In this document: in pieces, positions 1 to 9,268 of the stretch
Layout: every line of letters starts with the position of its first letter
How positions within the stretch are numbered: position 1 is the first letter of the stretch
Assembly (NCBI GenBank): GCA_966211455.1
Contig: CBIHNI010000002.1
Location: 186,001-250,000 of the forward strand
From: 21-14-0-10-47-8 sp966211455
Lineage (GTDB): Bacteria; Bdellovibrionota; Bdellovibrionia; Bdellovibrionales; Bdellovibrionaceae
Reading direction: 5' to 3'
DNA length: 64,000 nucleotides
Translations under genes and position numbers: made by a program
The notes under the pieces: model-generated
Database searches by the model: none
What the model was told of the DNA's origin: nothing
Seen by the model: the letters and a program-made list of their open reading frames with translations, nothing else

Positions 1-256
1 TTAGATGTAAATCGCGGGCGACCGAGCTTGCCTGCACCCAGAACTGTTTTTTCTCGCGCTGGACGAGATAGGAAAATTCAAAGTGATCTTTGATCCGATT
101 TTTTTCCAGGTCTTTGAGGTTGCTTTCACCCGAGGGAAAAAAGCTGCGCGGGGATTTGTAGAACTTCACCGCCGACGAGGCGGTGTAAGGCATGGCCAAG
201 CTTGGGGAAACTTGCAGAAGAAGAGCGCTGGAAAAAAGAAGAAGATGTCGCTTCAT
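1..256 (-). CDS. Secreted protein of unknown function (partial, N-terminal part)
   Basis: The reading frame starts at ATG (complement of 254-256) and is still open at the left edge, so only the first 85 residues are seen. It opens with a clear signal peptide (MKRHLLLFSSALLLQVSPSLA), followed by a hydrophilic segment rich in lysine and arginine. No family is recognised. It is divergent from the outer membrane protein gene at 358, leaving about 100 bp for both promoters. The start is supported by the signal peptide, but the function is unknown. Confidence 0.7.
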   Translation of the reverse strand, partial: MKRHLLLFSSALLLQVSPSLAMPYTASSAVKFYKSPRSFFPSGESNLKDLEKNRIKDHFEFSYLVQREKKQFWVQASSVARDLHL

Positions 257-357
257 TGGCTTGTAGAACCAGTTTGCGACACGGGAAAGCCTTCCCTCAA
301 GACCAGAAAAGCGGGGTTTTGCTTCCAGTCCAGGCGAAGCTCACCTACAATCAGGGG

Positions 358-1383
358 GTGAGAATTCTTGCAGTTATCATCACCACTCTTTTCGGTCTTT
401 CGGTCTGGGCCGAAGGCGAGCAAATGGGAACATTTCGGTTCTCTGAATTTTCTCTTTCCCCCCGTGCGCGCGTGCAGGAGCCCAGCGAAGGCGGCTTCGA
501 GCTGCAGCAATCCTGGATCGGTTTTGAGTGGGTGAAGGACGAAAATCTTTCGGGCGAATTGAGCTTTGGCACATCGGATCTGGTGCAGCCGGCGATCTGG
601 TACTCGACGAAAGAAGGGGATGTGGCGCTGGTGCATGCGGCGCTAAAAGCAAAGACCCCTTACTTTGATGTGCGAGCGGGACTTTTGCCAATCCCGAACG
701 GTTACGAAGGGGCTTTCCCGGATTGGGAGCAAAGTCTTCCGGAAACGCGTGTGCGCCGGCATCGTTGGTTCACCAAACGCGATGTGGGGGTTGAATTCAA
801 AGCGGAGACAAAACCGTTTCTGACTTCGCTCACCGTTCACAATGGCGAATCCGGTGCGAACTCGGATCAGAAAGTTTGGGTTACGGGTTTGTGGCGCTAT
901 TTCAATCCGCAGGGTTACGGCGCACTCGCGACCGCCGAGGTGGGCCGCACCGATGCGCGCTCGACGGCAAAGTCCGTTGCGGGCTCGGCCGATGAAGGTT
1001 TTTCTTTTGACCCCACGGATTCGGCGAAGATTCGTCATGGCAGCATCGCGCTTTACCGAAAATGGGGACGCCATCTGGTGTTAGCTGAAATCGGCAAAGG
1101 TGAAATTCTGCAGAAAGACGAAAAGCATGCTTTCAATTGGGGGCATTTTGATATTTGCGCCAATCTGGGCGGCGATCTGAATTTGCTTTTTCGCTACGAA
1201 CAATCGCAAAGCGATGTGACAAGCACGGCGAACCTGGTGAAATCAACGGGTGCCGGGGTTTCGGTGTCCTCCAGTGATCGGCTGAGCTCGGTGACATTGT
1301 GGGGGAATAAGAACACCCAAAGCCCCGAAAAGCAGGATGACGAGTTCTTGCTGCTGTTTCGTCTGAATTCCAATTTTTTGTAA
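358..1383 (+). CDS. Outer-membrane beta-barrel / porin-like protein
   Basis: A 341-residue exported protein. The GTG at 358 is chosen because it opens a clean signal peptide (RILAVIITTLFGLSVWA); a TTG at 319 in the same frame is an alternative. The mature part has alternating polar and hydrophobic strands, many aromatic residues at strand ends (for example FELQQSWIGFEW, LTVHNGESG, VWVTGLWRYF) and a C-terminus ending in FRLNSNFL. This is the usual look of a porin or similar barrel. In families of this type such proteins sit in the outer membrane and pass or bind small solutes. The exact family is not recognised, so the call rests on composition and signal peptide. It is divergent from the partial secreted gene on its left. 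Confidence 0.55.
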   Translation: MRILAVIITTLFGLSVWAEGEQMGTFRFSEFSLSPRARVQEPSEGGFELQQSWIGFEWVKDENLSGELSFGTSDLVQPAIWYSTKEGDVALVHAALKAKTPYFDVRAGLLPIPNGYEGAFPDWEQSLPETRVRRHRWFTKRDVGVEFKAETKPFLTSLTVHNGESGANSDQKVWVTGLWRYFNPQGYGALATAEVGRTDARSTAKSVAGSADEGFSFDPTDSAKIRHGSIALYRKWGRHLVLAEIGKGEILQKDEKHAFNWGHFDICANLGGDLNLLFRYEQSQSDVTSTANLVKSTGAGVSVSSSDRLSSVTLWGNKNTQSPEKQDDEFLLLFRLNSNFL

Positions 1384-1451
1384 GCTCTGCCAGCAAACGC
1401 GGGTGGGTGAGTTCACTGGCGAAATGGCCTTGTTCGGTCAGGTGCAAGTCG

Positions 1452-2066
1452 TTAGGCCGAGCTGAAGCTGGTTTCTATTTTTTGTACGGTAGCCAGTGCT
1501 TCAAGAGTCTTTGCCAAGGCGGAAATCGGGCGCTTTTTGTAAGCCCACAAGCCTGAAGCTTCATTTTGATTTTTTACGATATACTGAATCATCGACGAAA
1601 AAGATCCCGGCTTTACAAGTCGCGAAAAAGGTCGATCATCCCAGATGGATTGTTCTTTTTGAATATGAAATTTCTTTTTTAGCAGCAATGCCAAGTGTCC
1701 GGCCAGATCCCGCATAAATCGAGCTTGCATCTCGCGGTTGCGAAATTGAATGAGAAGGTGAAGATGATTCGAATCGACGGAAAACTTATAAAGTTTTGCG
1801 TGATACCTACGTGCTTTCGCAAGCAGAAGCTTTTCGGCGACTGGTTTGTGATTCGAGCGAAGCAAAGACCGGCTTCCCGAAAGCAAGCGGCTTCTAAATA
1901 TCACATGCAAAGCGCGCTTGGCGTGAAAGGGTCTTTTGACTTTGCGATATCTCAGCTCTCCACCATAACCCAATCCTCGTGCAATTAGATCGGCCTTGGT
2001 ATTCGGACGATGCTCTCGCTTTTGAAGCAATTCCAGCTGTTGGGGTTTGCGCTTTTTGACTGGCAT
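1452..2066 (-). CDS. REP-associated tyrosine transposase (Y1/IS200-like RAYT)
   Basis: A 204-residue protein with the hallmarks of the Y1_Tnp/RAYT family: an HUH-type metal-binding motif (SNHLHLLIQF, about residues 98-107) and a downstream tyrosine in SMIQYIVKNQNEA that fits the nucleophile helix. RAYTs nick and rejoin single-stranded DNA at palindromic REP sequences and are usually single-copy, domesticated transposases. The N-terminal ~40 residues are very basic. An AGAAGGG ribosome binding site precedes the ATG. No obvious terminal repeats frame the gene. A second, clearly different RAYT lies at 59458. Its own REP targets could not be identified by eye. Confidence 0.85.
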   Translation of the reverse strand: MPVKKRKPQQLELLQKREHRPNTKADLIARGLGYGGELRYRKVKRPFHAKRALHVIFRSRLLSGSRSLLRSNHKPVAEKLLLAKARRYHAKLYKFSVDSNHLHLLIQFRNREMQARFMRDLAGHLALLLKKKFHIQKEQSIWDDRPFSRLVKPGSFSSMIQYIVKNQNEASGLWAYKKRPISALAKTLEALATVQKIETSFSSA

Positions 2067-2438
2067 TGGTGGTGACGACCCTTCTGTGGACTTTGTAGCT
2101 CATATGATTTTGAGATTCAATTTAAAAGGTAGCGATGGTCAAAAAATATAAATCACAAGCTGTGGGAGCTCTCCTCTTAGGAATTCGCAGTGTTCTAAAA
2201 AATGGAGGGATTGAGCGGCGACTCCTTCCTGGGCGAGCAAACCACGTCGGCTCCCAAGTTTCTGTCTCCTAAACTGCTCAAATCGCGTGCGAAAGTGGTC
2301 TAAAGCCAACAGTGGGCGAGCCTGCGTCAAATATGACAAATCACATCACTGCGGCCGAAGGCCCAAAACAGTGACTTGGAACCCGAGCTATGCGAAAAGT
2401 AAGGACTTTTTAAAACTCAATATTTTGAAGGAGTTCGC
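2067..2438. other. Intergenic region with no supported gene
   Basis: 372 bp between the divergent RAYT and the acyl-CoA operon. It must hold the promoters of both. I see the AAGGAG ribosome binding site of the dehydrogenase at 2427-2432 but no convincing RNA gene, terminator or repeat. A short leftward frame (2139-2339) has no ribosome binding site or recognisable product and is not called. Confidence 0.5.
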
Positions 2439-3287
2439 ATGAAAATCGGAGTCGTTGGCGCCGGACAAATGGGTAACGGAATCGCACAAGTCGCAGCACA
2501 ATTTGGATTCGACGTGGTGATGTCGGACATCTCGGCCCAGGCTTTGGAAAAAGGCATGAGCACGATCACCGGCAGCTGCGATCGCATGATCAAAAAAGGC
2601 ACGATGACCGAAGATCAAAAGAAAGCTTTGGTTGCAAAAATCAAAACTGCGGAAAACATGCAAGCCCTGAAAGACTGCGATGTGATCGTCGAAGCCGCGA
2701 CTGAAAATATCGATCTAAAATTGAAAATCTTCAAAGAGCTCGATCAAATCGCAAAACCTGAAGCGCTTTTGTGTTCGAACACCTCCAGCATCTCGATCAC
2801 GAAAATTGCCGGCGTCACCAAGCGTCCGGACAAGGTGGCGGGGATGCATTTTATGAATCCGGTGCCATTGATGAAATTGGTCGAAGGGATTCGTGGACTG
2901 CAAACGTCGGATGAGACTTTTAAAAAAGTGCGCGAGCTGGCGGAAAAAATGGACAAGACTTTTGTGGAAAGCACAAAGGATATGCCGGGCTTTATCGTCA
3001 ATCGCATCTTGATGCCGATGATCAACGAAGCGGTTTACACGCTTCATGAAGGAATCGCATCGGCGGAAAGCATCGATAGCGCCATGAAGCTTGGAACCAA
3101 CCAACCGATGGGCCCGCTGACCTTGGCGGATTTCATTGGCTTGGATACTTGTCTTGCCATCATGAACGTTCTGCATGAAGGCCTGGGGGATTCGAAATAT
3201 CGTCCGTGTCCGCTGTTGGTGAAATACGTGGAAGCGGGATGGTTGGGTCGTAAAACAAAACGCGGCTTCTACACTTACGAAAAATAA
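2439..3287 (+). CDS. hbd: 3-hydroxybutyryl-CoA (3-hydroxyacyl-CoA) dehydrogenase
   Basis: Oxidises 3-hydroxyacyl-CoA to 3-ketoacyl-CoA with NAD+ in fatty acid or butyrate metabolism in the cytosol. The 282-residue length is typical. The N-terminal Rossmann fold shows GVVGAGQMGNGIAQ (residues 4-17), the catalytic histidine is in MHFMNPVPLMKLVEG, and the C-terminal dimer domain includes PGFIVNRILMPMINEA and ends in RGFYTYEK. An AAGGAG ribosome binding site sits 6 bp before the ATG. It is first in an operon with an enoyl-CoA hydratase (14 bp gap) and icmF, which suggests short- or branched-chain acyl-CoA turnover. Whether it works in the oxidative or the reductive direction cannot be told from sequence. 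Confidence 0.93.
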   Translation: MKIGVVGAGQMGNGIAQVAAQFGFDVVMSDISAQALEKGMSTITGSCDRMIKKGTMTEDQKKALVAKIKTAENMQALKDCDVIVEAATENIDLKLKIFKELDQIAKPEALLCSNTSSISITKIAGVTKRPDKVAGMHFMNPVPLMKLVEGIRGLQTSDETFKKVRELAEKMDKTFVESTKDMPGFIVNRILMPMINEAVYTLHEGIASAESIDSAMKLGTNQPMGPLTLADFIGLDTCLAIMNVLHEGLGDSKYRPCPLLVKYVEAGWLGRKTKRGFYTYEK

Positions 3288-3301
3288 CAGCGAGCGATGA
3301 T

Positions 3302-4090
3302 ATGAATTTCAAAACGCTGAAACTTGAAAATCAAAATGCGATCTGGACTTTGACCTTAAACCGTCCCGAAGCACTGAACGCTTTGAATAACGAACTTTTA
3401 TCCGAGCTGGGTGCCGCTTTAAAAGAAATCTCGGAAAAAAATCTGCAAGAAGCGAAAGTCCTGATCCTGACCGGTTCGGGCGAAAAAGCCTTCGTGGCCG
3501 GTGCGGATATCAAAGAGATCAATCAACTGAAGCTGGATTCAGCGCAAAAGTTTGCCGAAAAAGGCCAGGCGGTTTTCCGCCAGTTGGAAAATCTGCAAAT
3601 CCCGGTGATTGCGGCCGTGAATGGCTTTGCGCTGGGTGGTGGGCTCGAGCTCGCACTCGCCTGTGATTTTATCTACGCCAGTGAAAATGCCAAATTCGGT
3701 TTGCCAGAAGTGACCTTGGGGTTGATCCCAGGTTTCGGTGGCACCGTGCGCTTGTCACGCGCGCTGAATTTGCCGAAGGCGAAAGAGTGGATTTTCACCG
3801 GCAACATGGTGAATGCTGCTGACGCCAAACAATTGGGACTTGTGAATCAAGTCTTGCCGCTGACGGAATTGATGCCGGCGGTTCGCAAGATCGCGGACAC
3901 CATCGCCTCTCGGGGGCCGGTGGCCGTGGGCGCTGCAAAAGCGTCGGTGATGGAAGCTTATGATCACGATATCGATTCGGCCCTGGCGGTTGAAGCCAGC
4001 AAATTTGCGACTTTGTTTCAAACCAAAGACGTGATCGAAGGCACCTCGGCATTTATTGAAAAACGAAAGGCTCAGTTTCAAGGCCTATGA
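3302..4090 (+). CDS. crt: Enoyl-CoA hydratase / 3-hydroxybutyryl-CoA dehydratase (crotonase)
   Basis: Hydrates 2-enoyl-CoA to 3-hydroxyacyl-CoA, the step next to the dehydrogenase encoded upstream. 262 residues, standard for a single-domain crotonase. The oxyanion-hole and CoA-binding segments are seen as AFVAGADIKEI and FALGGGLELALACD, with the two acid/base glutamates in GGLELA and LPEVTLGLIPGFGGT. The C-terminal helix carries the usual SKFATLFQTKDVIEGTSAF pattern. The stop codon overlaps the start of icmF (ATGA at 4087-4090), so the two are translationally coupled. Chain-length preference cannot be read from the sequence. Confidence 0.93.
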   Translation: MNFKTLKLENQNAIWTLTLNRPEALNALNNELLSELGAALKEISEKNLQEAKVLILTGSGEKAFVAGADIKEINQLKLDSAQKFAEKGQAVFRQLENLQIPVIAAVNGFALGGGLELALACDFIYASENAKFGLPEVTLGLIPGFGGTVRLSRALNLPKAKEWIFTGNMVNAADAKQLGLVNQVLPLTELMPAVRKIADTIASRGPVAVGAAKASVMEAYDHDIDSALAVEASKFATLFQTKDVIEGTSAFIEKRKAQFQGL

Positions 4091-7000
4091 AACCGGAAGT
4101 GAAATCCCAGATGGTGGCGTTCCAAAGACATCAACCGAAAAATCCAATTCGCATCGTCACCGCCGCCGCTTTGTTTGACGGCCACGATGCGAGCATCAAT
4201 ATCATCCGCCGCATCTTGCAAGAGTTCGGGGCCGAGGTGATTCATCTGGGACACAACCGTTCCGTGCAAGATGTGGTGAAAGCCGTTTTGCAAGAAGGCG
4301 CGCAGGGCGTGTGCATCAGCTCTTATCAGGGCGGGCACATGGAGTACTTTAAGTACATGAAGGACCTGCTCGAGCAAGCTGGTGCGGGTTACGTGAAAAT
4401 TTACGGCGGGGGCGGTGGCGTCATCGTTCACGACGAGAAGAAAGAGCTGGAAGCCTACGGGATCGCGCAGATCTTTCATCCCGATGACGGACGTCGTTTG
4501 GGACTGGAAGGCATGATCAATCTGATTATCGAAGGTTTGGATTTTGATGTTGAAGCGGCGCGGGTGAAACATAAAATTTCAAAGGCGATCGACGACAAAG
4601 ATCCGATTCCCAACACTGAACTGGGACAGGCTTTAACCTGGGTTGAAAATCACGGAAAATCTCCGGCATTGAAAGATTTCGGGCTCGAGAAATTCAAAGC
4701 CAAAGAAGGTAAAGCGCCGCTTGTCTTAGGGATCACCGGAACCGGTGGCGCCGGGAAATCGTCTTTGATCGACGAGCTCGCGCAAAGATACCTGAACGCT
4801 TACCCGGATAAAAAAATCGCCATCATCTGTGTGGATCCATCGAAACGAAAAACCGGCGGTTCACTTTTGGGCGATCGCATCCGGATGAATTCATTGTCAC
4901 GACCGCAGATCTTTATGCGTTCGGTGGCATCGCGTGGATCCGGTCGCGAGATCGCATCCAGCCTGCCCGAGATTTTAAATTTCTGCCGCCAGCTTGATTT
5001 TGATTTTATCATCGCCGAAACGTCGGGGATCGGTCAGGGCAATATGGCCATCACCGAGGTCAGCGACATGTCCATGTACGTGATGACGTCGGATTTCGGA
5101 GCGCAAAGCCAGCTTGAAAAAATCGATATGATCGATTTCGCCGATCTGATCGCGGTCAATAAAGCCGATCGTCGGGGCGCGCAGGATGCGGTTCGCGATG
5201 TTTCAAAGCAGTACCGCCGCTCGCGCAAAATTTTCGACAATAACGTCGAAGTCCCGGTGTTCTTAACCCAAGCCTCGCAGTTCAATGATGGCGGTGTGAA
5301 TCGTCTTTTCTTTGCGATGTGCGATCTGCTGGCAGGTAAACAGCCGGGCTGGGGTTTGGACGCGAATTATAAAAAGAATATTCTCTCGGCCGATGAAAAC
5401 GTGATCATCCCACCGGAAAGACAAAACTATCTGGCGGAAATCACGGGGACGGTTCGAAAATACAAAAAACGCACCAATGACCTTGCGGAAAAAGCGTCGC
5501 AATTGGGGGCGCTGAAAAAACTGTCGCCGCTTTTAAAGCTGGATCCGGCGCAAATCGATTCGATCAGCAAAAATCTGCAGCAGGATTTCACGTCGGAAGA
5601 AATGCAGTCCCTGCAAGGCTTCGAAAAGCTGCAAGAAGCTTACTCGAAGGACGAGCTGGTTTTTAAAGTGCGCGATAAAGAATTGAAGCAGCCACTGGTT
5701 CGCACCAGCCTGTCAGGAACAAAAATCCGCCGCGTCGTCGTGCCGCAGGTTTCAGACTGGGGTGATCGCTTTAAGTATTTAAAACTTGAAAATGTTCCGG
5801 GCGAATTTCCGTACACGGCTGGCGTGTTTCCGTTAAAACGCGCCGATGAAGATCCAAAGCGTATGTTCGCCGGCGAAGGTACGCCCGAACGCACGAACAA
5901 ACGTTTTCATTACCTTTGCAAGGGCGAACCCGCACAGCGCTTGTCGACCGCATTTGATAGCGTGACATTGTACGGTCAGGATCCGGATCTGCGTCCGGAT
6001 ATTTTCGGCAAAGTCGGCGAAAGTGGCGTCAGCATTTGCACGCTGGACGATATGAAAAAGCTCTACGCCGGATTTGATCTGTGCTCGCCTTCGACATCGG
6101 TCAGCATGACGATCAATGGGCCAGCGCCGATGATCCTGGCTTTTTACTTCAACACGGCCATCGATCAGCAGGTCGAGAAAAAAGAAAAAGAGCTCGGACG
6201 AAAGCTCACCGGTGAGGAATACGCAAAGCTCAAAGACTGGACCTTGCAGCAGGTTCGCGGAACCGTGCAAGCCGATATCTTGAAAGAAGATCAGGGTCAG
6301 AACACGTGTATTTTCTCGATCAACTTTGCTTTGAAGATGATGGGGGATATCCAGGAATTCTTCACTCGGAAGAATGTGCGCAATTTCTATTCGGTCAGTA
6401 TTTCGGGTTATCACATCGCCGAAGCCGGTGCGAATCCGATCAGTCAGCTGGCCTTCACGCTGTCGAATGGTTTCACGTTTGTGGAATATTATTTGGCGCG
6501 CGGGCTGAAGGTGGATGACTTTGCACCGAATCTTTCCTTCTTCTTTAGCAATGGTCTGGACCCTGAATACGCAGTGCTCGGACGCGTGGCGCGAAGAATC
6601 TGGGCGATTGCGATGCGCGATCTGTACAAGGGGAACGATCGCTCGCAGAAACTGAAATACCATATTCAAACCAGCGGTCGGTCTTTGCATGCGCAGGAAA
6701 TCGATTTCAACGATATCCGCACAACCTTGCAGGCCTTGATCGCGCTTTATGACAACTGCAATAGCCTTCACACCAACGCTTACGACGAGGCGATCACGAC
6801 CCCGACCGAAAGCAGCGTTCGCCGTGCGATGGCGATCCAGATGATCATCAATAAAGAATTCGGCATGACCAAAAACGAAAACCCGATGCAGGGCTCTTAC
6901 TTTATGGACGAGCTGACGGATTTGGTTGAAGAAGCGGTGATGGACGAATTTATGAAGATCAACGAACGCGGTGGTGTTTTGGGTGCGATGGAAACCCAGT

Positions 7001-7365
7001 ACCAACGCTCAAAGATCCAAGAAGAGTCCCTGTATTACGAACACCTGAAGCATTCAGGCGAGCTTCCGATCATCGGTGTGAACACGTTTATCGATCCGGC
7101 CACTTTGCAAGAAGGCTACGTGCCACCGAAGATCGAGCTTGCGCGCGCCTCTTATGACGAGAAAAACCAGCAGCTGACAAATGTGCAGAAATACCAAAAG
7201 GGCCACTCGGCCGAGGCTGAGGCTGAGCTGCAAAAGCTGAAAGAAGCTGTGTTAACGGGCAAGAATATTTTCGAAGCTTTGATGTCGGCGGCGCGGGTTT
7301 GTTCGCTGTTCCAGATGTCGCAGGCGCTTTATCAGGTTGGAGGGCAGTACCGTCGAAATCTGTAG
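4087..7365 (+). CDS. icmF: Fused isobutyryl-CoA mutase / G-protein chaperone IcmF
   Basis: A 1,092-residue fusion in the IcmF order. An N-terminal B12-binding domain carries the DGHDASINIIRRI base-off cobalamin motif near residue 31. A MeaB-like GTPase has Walker A GTGGAGKSS near residue 218. The C-terminal acyl-CoA mutase barrel spans about residues 550-1092. IcmF enzymes interconvert isobutyryl-CoA and n-butyryl-CoA (some also isovaleryl/pivalyl-CoA) with adenosylcobalamin, and the GTPase domain guards cofactor loading. The substrate loop FPYTAGVFPLKR has the phenylalanine typical of IcmF rather than the tyrosine of methylmalonyl-CoA mutase. It shares an ATGA overlap with the upstream hydratase. 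Together the three genes could feed branched-chain acyl-CoA, for example from valine, into straight-chain beta-oxidation; this route is inferred. Confidence 0.93.
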   Translation: MKPEVKSQMVAFQRHQPKNPIRIVTAAALFDGHDASINIIRRILQEFGAEVIHLGHNRSVQDVVKAVLQEGAQGVCISSYQGGHMEYFKYMKDLLEQAGAGYVKIYGGGGGVIVHDEKKELEAYGIAQIFHPDDGRRLGLEGMINLIIEGLDFDVEAARVKHKISKAIDDKDPIPNTELGQALTWVENHGKSPALKDFGLEKFKAKEGKAPLVLGITGTGGAGKSSLIDELAQRYLNAYPDKKIAIICVDPSKRKTGGSLLGDRIRMNSLSRPQIFMRSVASRGSGREIASSLPEILNFCRQLDFDFIIAETSGIGQGNMAITEVSDMSMYVMTSDFGAQSQLEKIDMIDFADLIAVNKADRRGAQDAVRDVSKQYRRSRKIFDNNVEVPVFLTQASQFNDGGVNRLFFAMCDLLAGKQPGWGLDANYKKNILSADENVIIPPERQNYLAEITGTVRKYKKRTNDLAEKASQLGALKKLSPLLKLDPAQIDSISKNLQQDFTSEEMQSLQGFEKLQEAYSKDELVFKVRDKELKQPLVRTSLSGTKIRRVVVPQVSDWGDRFKYLKLENVPGEFPYTAGVFPLKRADEDPKRMFAGEGTPERTNKRFHYLCKGEPAQRLSTAFDSVTLYGQDPDLRPDIFGKVGESGVSICTLDDMKKLYAGFDLCSPSTSVSMTINGPAPMILAFYFNTAIDQQVEKKEKELGRKLTGEEYAKLKDWTLQQVRGTVQADILKEDQGQNTCIFSINFALKMMGDIQEFFTRKNVRNFYSVSISGYHIAEAGANPISQLAFTLSNGFTFVEYYLARGLKVDDFAPNLSFFFSNGLDPEYAVLGRVARRIWAIAMRDLYKGNDRSQKLKYHIQTSGRSLHAQEIDFNDIRTTLQALIALYDNCNSLHTNAYDEAITTPTESSVRRAMAIQMIINKEFGMTKNENPMQGSYFMDELTDLVEEAVMDEFMKINERGGVLGAMETQYQRSKIQEESLYYEHLKHSGELPIIGVNTFIDPATLQEGYVPPKIELARASYDEKNQQLTNVQKYQKGHSAEAEAELQKLKEAVLTGKNIFEALMSAARVCSLFQMSQALYQVGGQYRRNL

Positions 7366-7444
7366 GGGCTTGGTTTGGGGATAATTTATTGCTCGTCCCA
7401 GCTGATTTGGATACAGCGTAGGCCGTCCGTCCGTGTGAGGGCTG

Positions 7445-7469
7445 CCTGCCGGCCGTCGTGGCCGGCAGG
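7445..7469 (+). terminator. Strong GC-rich hairpin after icmF
   Basis: Perfect 10-bp inverted repeat (CCTGCCGGCC / GGCCGGCAGG) with a 5-nt loop, 80 bp after the icmF stop. It lacks a T-run, so it could be a Rho-dependent or 3'-end-stabilising structure or a REP-like palindrome rather than a classic intrinsic terminator. The rest of the 220-bp gap shows nothing else. Confidence 0.5.
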
Positions 7470-7588
7470 TCGAAATAATAAGAAGAGCTAGAATTAATCC
7501 TTCCTTGTATCTATGGACCTCTGGTCTTTGTGCGATGGCAGATAAATCCTGACTTGTCGCGAATGGAATTTTTCGGTGTAATAGACTT

Positions 7589-8257
7589 ATGACCCAACCT
7601 GATAGCAATGCGAAACTGCGGCCGATCACGCCGGCGATTTTGTTTAAGATTGTTTCTTTTGTTCTGTTCACGGCTTTTTTGCTGTGGGTGTGGCAGACGT
7701 CGATTGTGCGTTTGACCAAAAACTTCCATGAAGTCGATCCTGGTAAGTTTTATCGTTCGGCCCAACTGGATCCGGCCGAGCTTTCAGAGGTGGTTGAGAA
7801 ATACGGGATCAAAACCGTGATCAGTCTGCGGGGAGCTCCGGAAAATTCGTACTGGGTGCCAAAGCAGAAGGAAGTTCTGGCTAAGCACGGGGTTGCGTTT
7901 CATTGGGTCGGGTGGACGACGGATTTCTTTCCGGACAATGATGACTTAAAGGAATACTTGAAGGTGCTCAAAACGGCCGAATACCCGGTTCTGGTTCACT
8001 GTCGCACGGGTGCGGACCGCACGGGCGAGGCCACGGCCATGTACGCGATCGACTTCATGGGGCAAAGCAAAGACGAAGCGATCGCCAAACATCTGACGTC
8101 GACTTATTGGCATTTCCCGATTTTCCATCCGGCCAAAACTGAATTCGTGAAGCGCTACCAGGGCATCGATGCGATGCTGGCAAATTACGATCTTTGCGCG
8201 CCAGAAAATGCCGCCTGGGTCGAGCCCGGGCATTGTCCAGCGCCGGCGAAACAGTAA
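7589..8257 (+). CDS. Membrane-anchored tyrosine / dual-specificity phosphatase-like protein
   Basis: 222 residues with the cysteine phosphatase P-loop HCRTGADRTG (CX5R, near residue 138). An upstream aspartate-rich loop (WTTDFFPDNDD) may supply the general acid. One N-terminal transmembrane helix (about residues 17-38, ILFKIVSFVLFTAFLLWVW) suggests the catalytic domain sits on the periplasmic side. The segment FYRSAQLDPAEL resembles the N-terminal part of the SIW14/DSP-like fold. Such enzymes remove phosphate from tyrosine or serine/threonine residues, inositol phosphates or other substrates; the substrate is unknown here. The gene stands alone, convergent with the next one. Confidence 0.8.
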   Translation: MTQPDSNAKLRPITPAILFKIVSFVLFTAFLLWVWQTSIVRLTKNFHEVDPGKFYRSAQLDPAELSEVVEKYGIKTVISLRGAPENSYWVPKQKEVLAKHGVAFHWVGWTTDFFPDNDDLKEYLKVLKTAEYPVLVHCRTGADRTGEATAMYAIDFMGQSKDEAIAKHLTSTYWHFPIFHPAKTEFVKRYQGIDAMLANYDLCAPENAAWVEPGHCPAPAKQ

Positions 8258-8269
8258 GCAAGAATCGAT

Positions 8270-9268
8270 CTATTCCCAACGACTGCAGCTTAAATCGATC
8301 GAACCAGATGCGGGTTTCAACGTCGAGCCGGCGATCGTGTTCGTCCAGGTGAGCTTGGCGTTCACTGGGGCGATGCCGGATTTCACCAGAGCTTTGGCGT
8401 TCCGGGCTGAAATTCGCTTCGATGTGACGGGCAGTTGATTCAAAGTCTGCATCGATGAAATCGTCAGTTTGAAGTCGTCTGTGTGATTGAACTTGGCAAA
8501 TTTCCAATAAGCTTCTTCGCCGTTGATGGCGATCAGTTGCTTGCGAAAGAAATTGCGATCAATGCCGAAACTTTCTGACGAAGTCGAAGCGGAAAGAGCT
8601 CCTTCTTTTGCGAACTGATCTGGGCGAATGTTGCCGGTAGCAAAGGTGTCCAGGCAGTAACCTTCTTCGTCAAGCTTGCAGTTATCGGCACGCAGATAGA
8701 AGTTCGGTCCATTTTTGCCGGTCATAAAACCCGAACCCATATCAAGAGTCATAATTTTTCCATCCGACTGGACGGGACTGATGCATTGAATGCGTGGGTT
8801 TGGGTGGACGACATCGATTGCAACCACGTTCGGGATATATCCGTTGATACCTTCGGTGACGATCACATCGTCATGGGTCACGCGGACGTAATCGCCAGCA
8901 TAAATTTTCTTTCCCAAAACTTGGACCGATCCTTCTTGGGTTGTATTCGCCTCGGTCAAAGTGATCTGGCGGGCAGCGGAAAGAACCAAGGCCTGCGAAT
9001 CGACCAGCGTTCCGCCTTCATCAAGACTGGGATCCCATAAGGATTTTGTTTCGCCATCGGCATCCATGTTTTGCTTTAAAGAAAGACCGCGCAGGATGCA
9101 GTTGGGCCCATCATTATTAAGTTTGCAAAGCTTCGCCAGGTACTGTGAAATTCCCTTTGTTTCATAGCTCAGGTGACGATCGATCACGCCGACATGCAGT
9201 TCTTCGGTCAGCAGACCTGCTTGGGCTGAAAGGCTTAAAAGCAAAGCAGCCAGAAGTGAATATTTCAT
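8270..9268 (-). CDS. Secreted protein of unknown function
   Basis: 332 residues with a signal peptide (MKYSLLAALLLSLSAQA) and six scattered cysteines (for example in AKLCKLNNDGPNCILRG, RADNCKLDEEGYCLD and a C-terminal LSCSRWE) that could form disulfides. No domain is recognised. It ends 12 bp from the phosphatase gene on the other strand, and no operon partner is evident. It is probably periplasmic or extracellular. Confidence 0.75.
   Translation of the reverse strand: MKYSLLAALLLSLSAQAGLLTEELHVGVIDRHLSYETKGISQYLAKLCKLNNDGPNCILRGLSLKQNMDADGETKSLWDPSLDEGGTLVDSQALVLSAARQITLTEANTTQEGSVQVLGKKIYAGDYVRVTHDDVIVTEGINGYIPNVVAIDVVHPNPRIQCISPVQSDGKIMTLDMGSGFMTGKNGPNFYLRADNCKLDEEGYCLDTFATGNIRPDQFAKEGALSASTSSESFGIDRNFFRKQLIAINGEEAYWKFAKFNHTDDFKLTISSMQTLNQLPVTSKRISARNAKALVKSGIAPVNAKLTWTNTIAGSTLKPASGSIDLSCSRWE

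Noticed and set aside
643..1074. Antisense frame of 143 residues inside the porin-like gene
   Set aside because: Overlaps a gene with a clear signal peptide and barrel pattern; composition is that of a shadow frame.
2139..2339. Short leftward frame in the gap before the dehydrogenase gene
   Set aside because: No ribosome binding site, signal peptide or family pattern was found. It may be a gene remnant, but support is too weak.
5833..7005. Long antisense reading frame (390 residues) inside icmF
   Set aside because: It lies entirely opposite a conserved enzyme gene, has a histidine/arginine-rich composition typical of antisense frames in GC-balanced DNA, and has no ribosome binding site or known domain.
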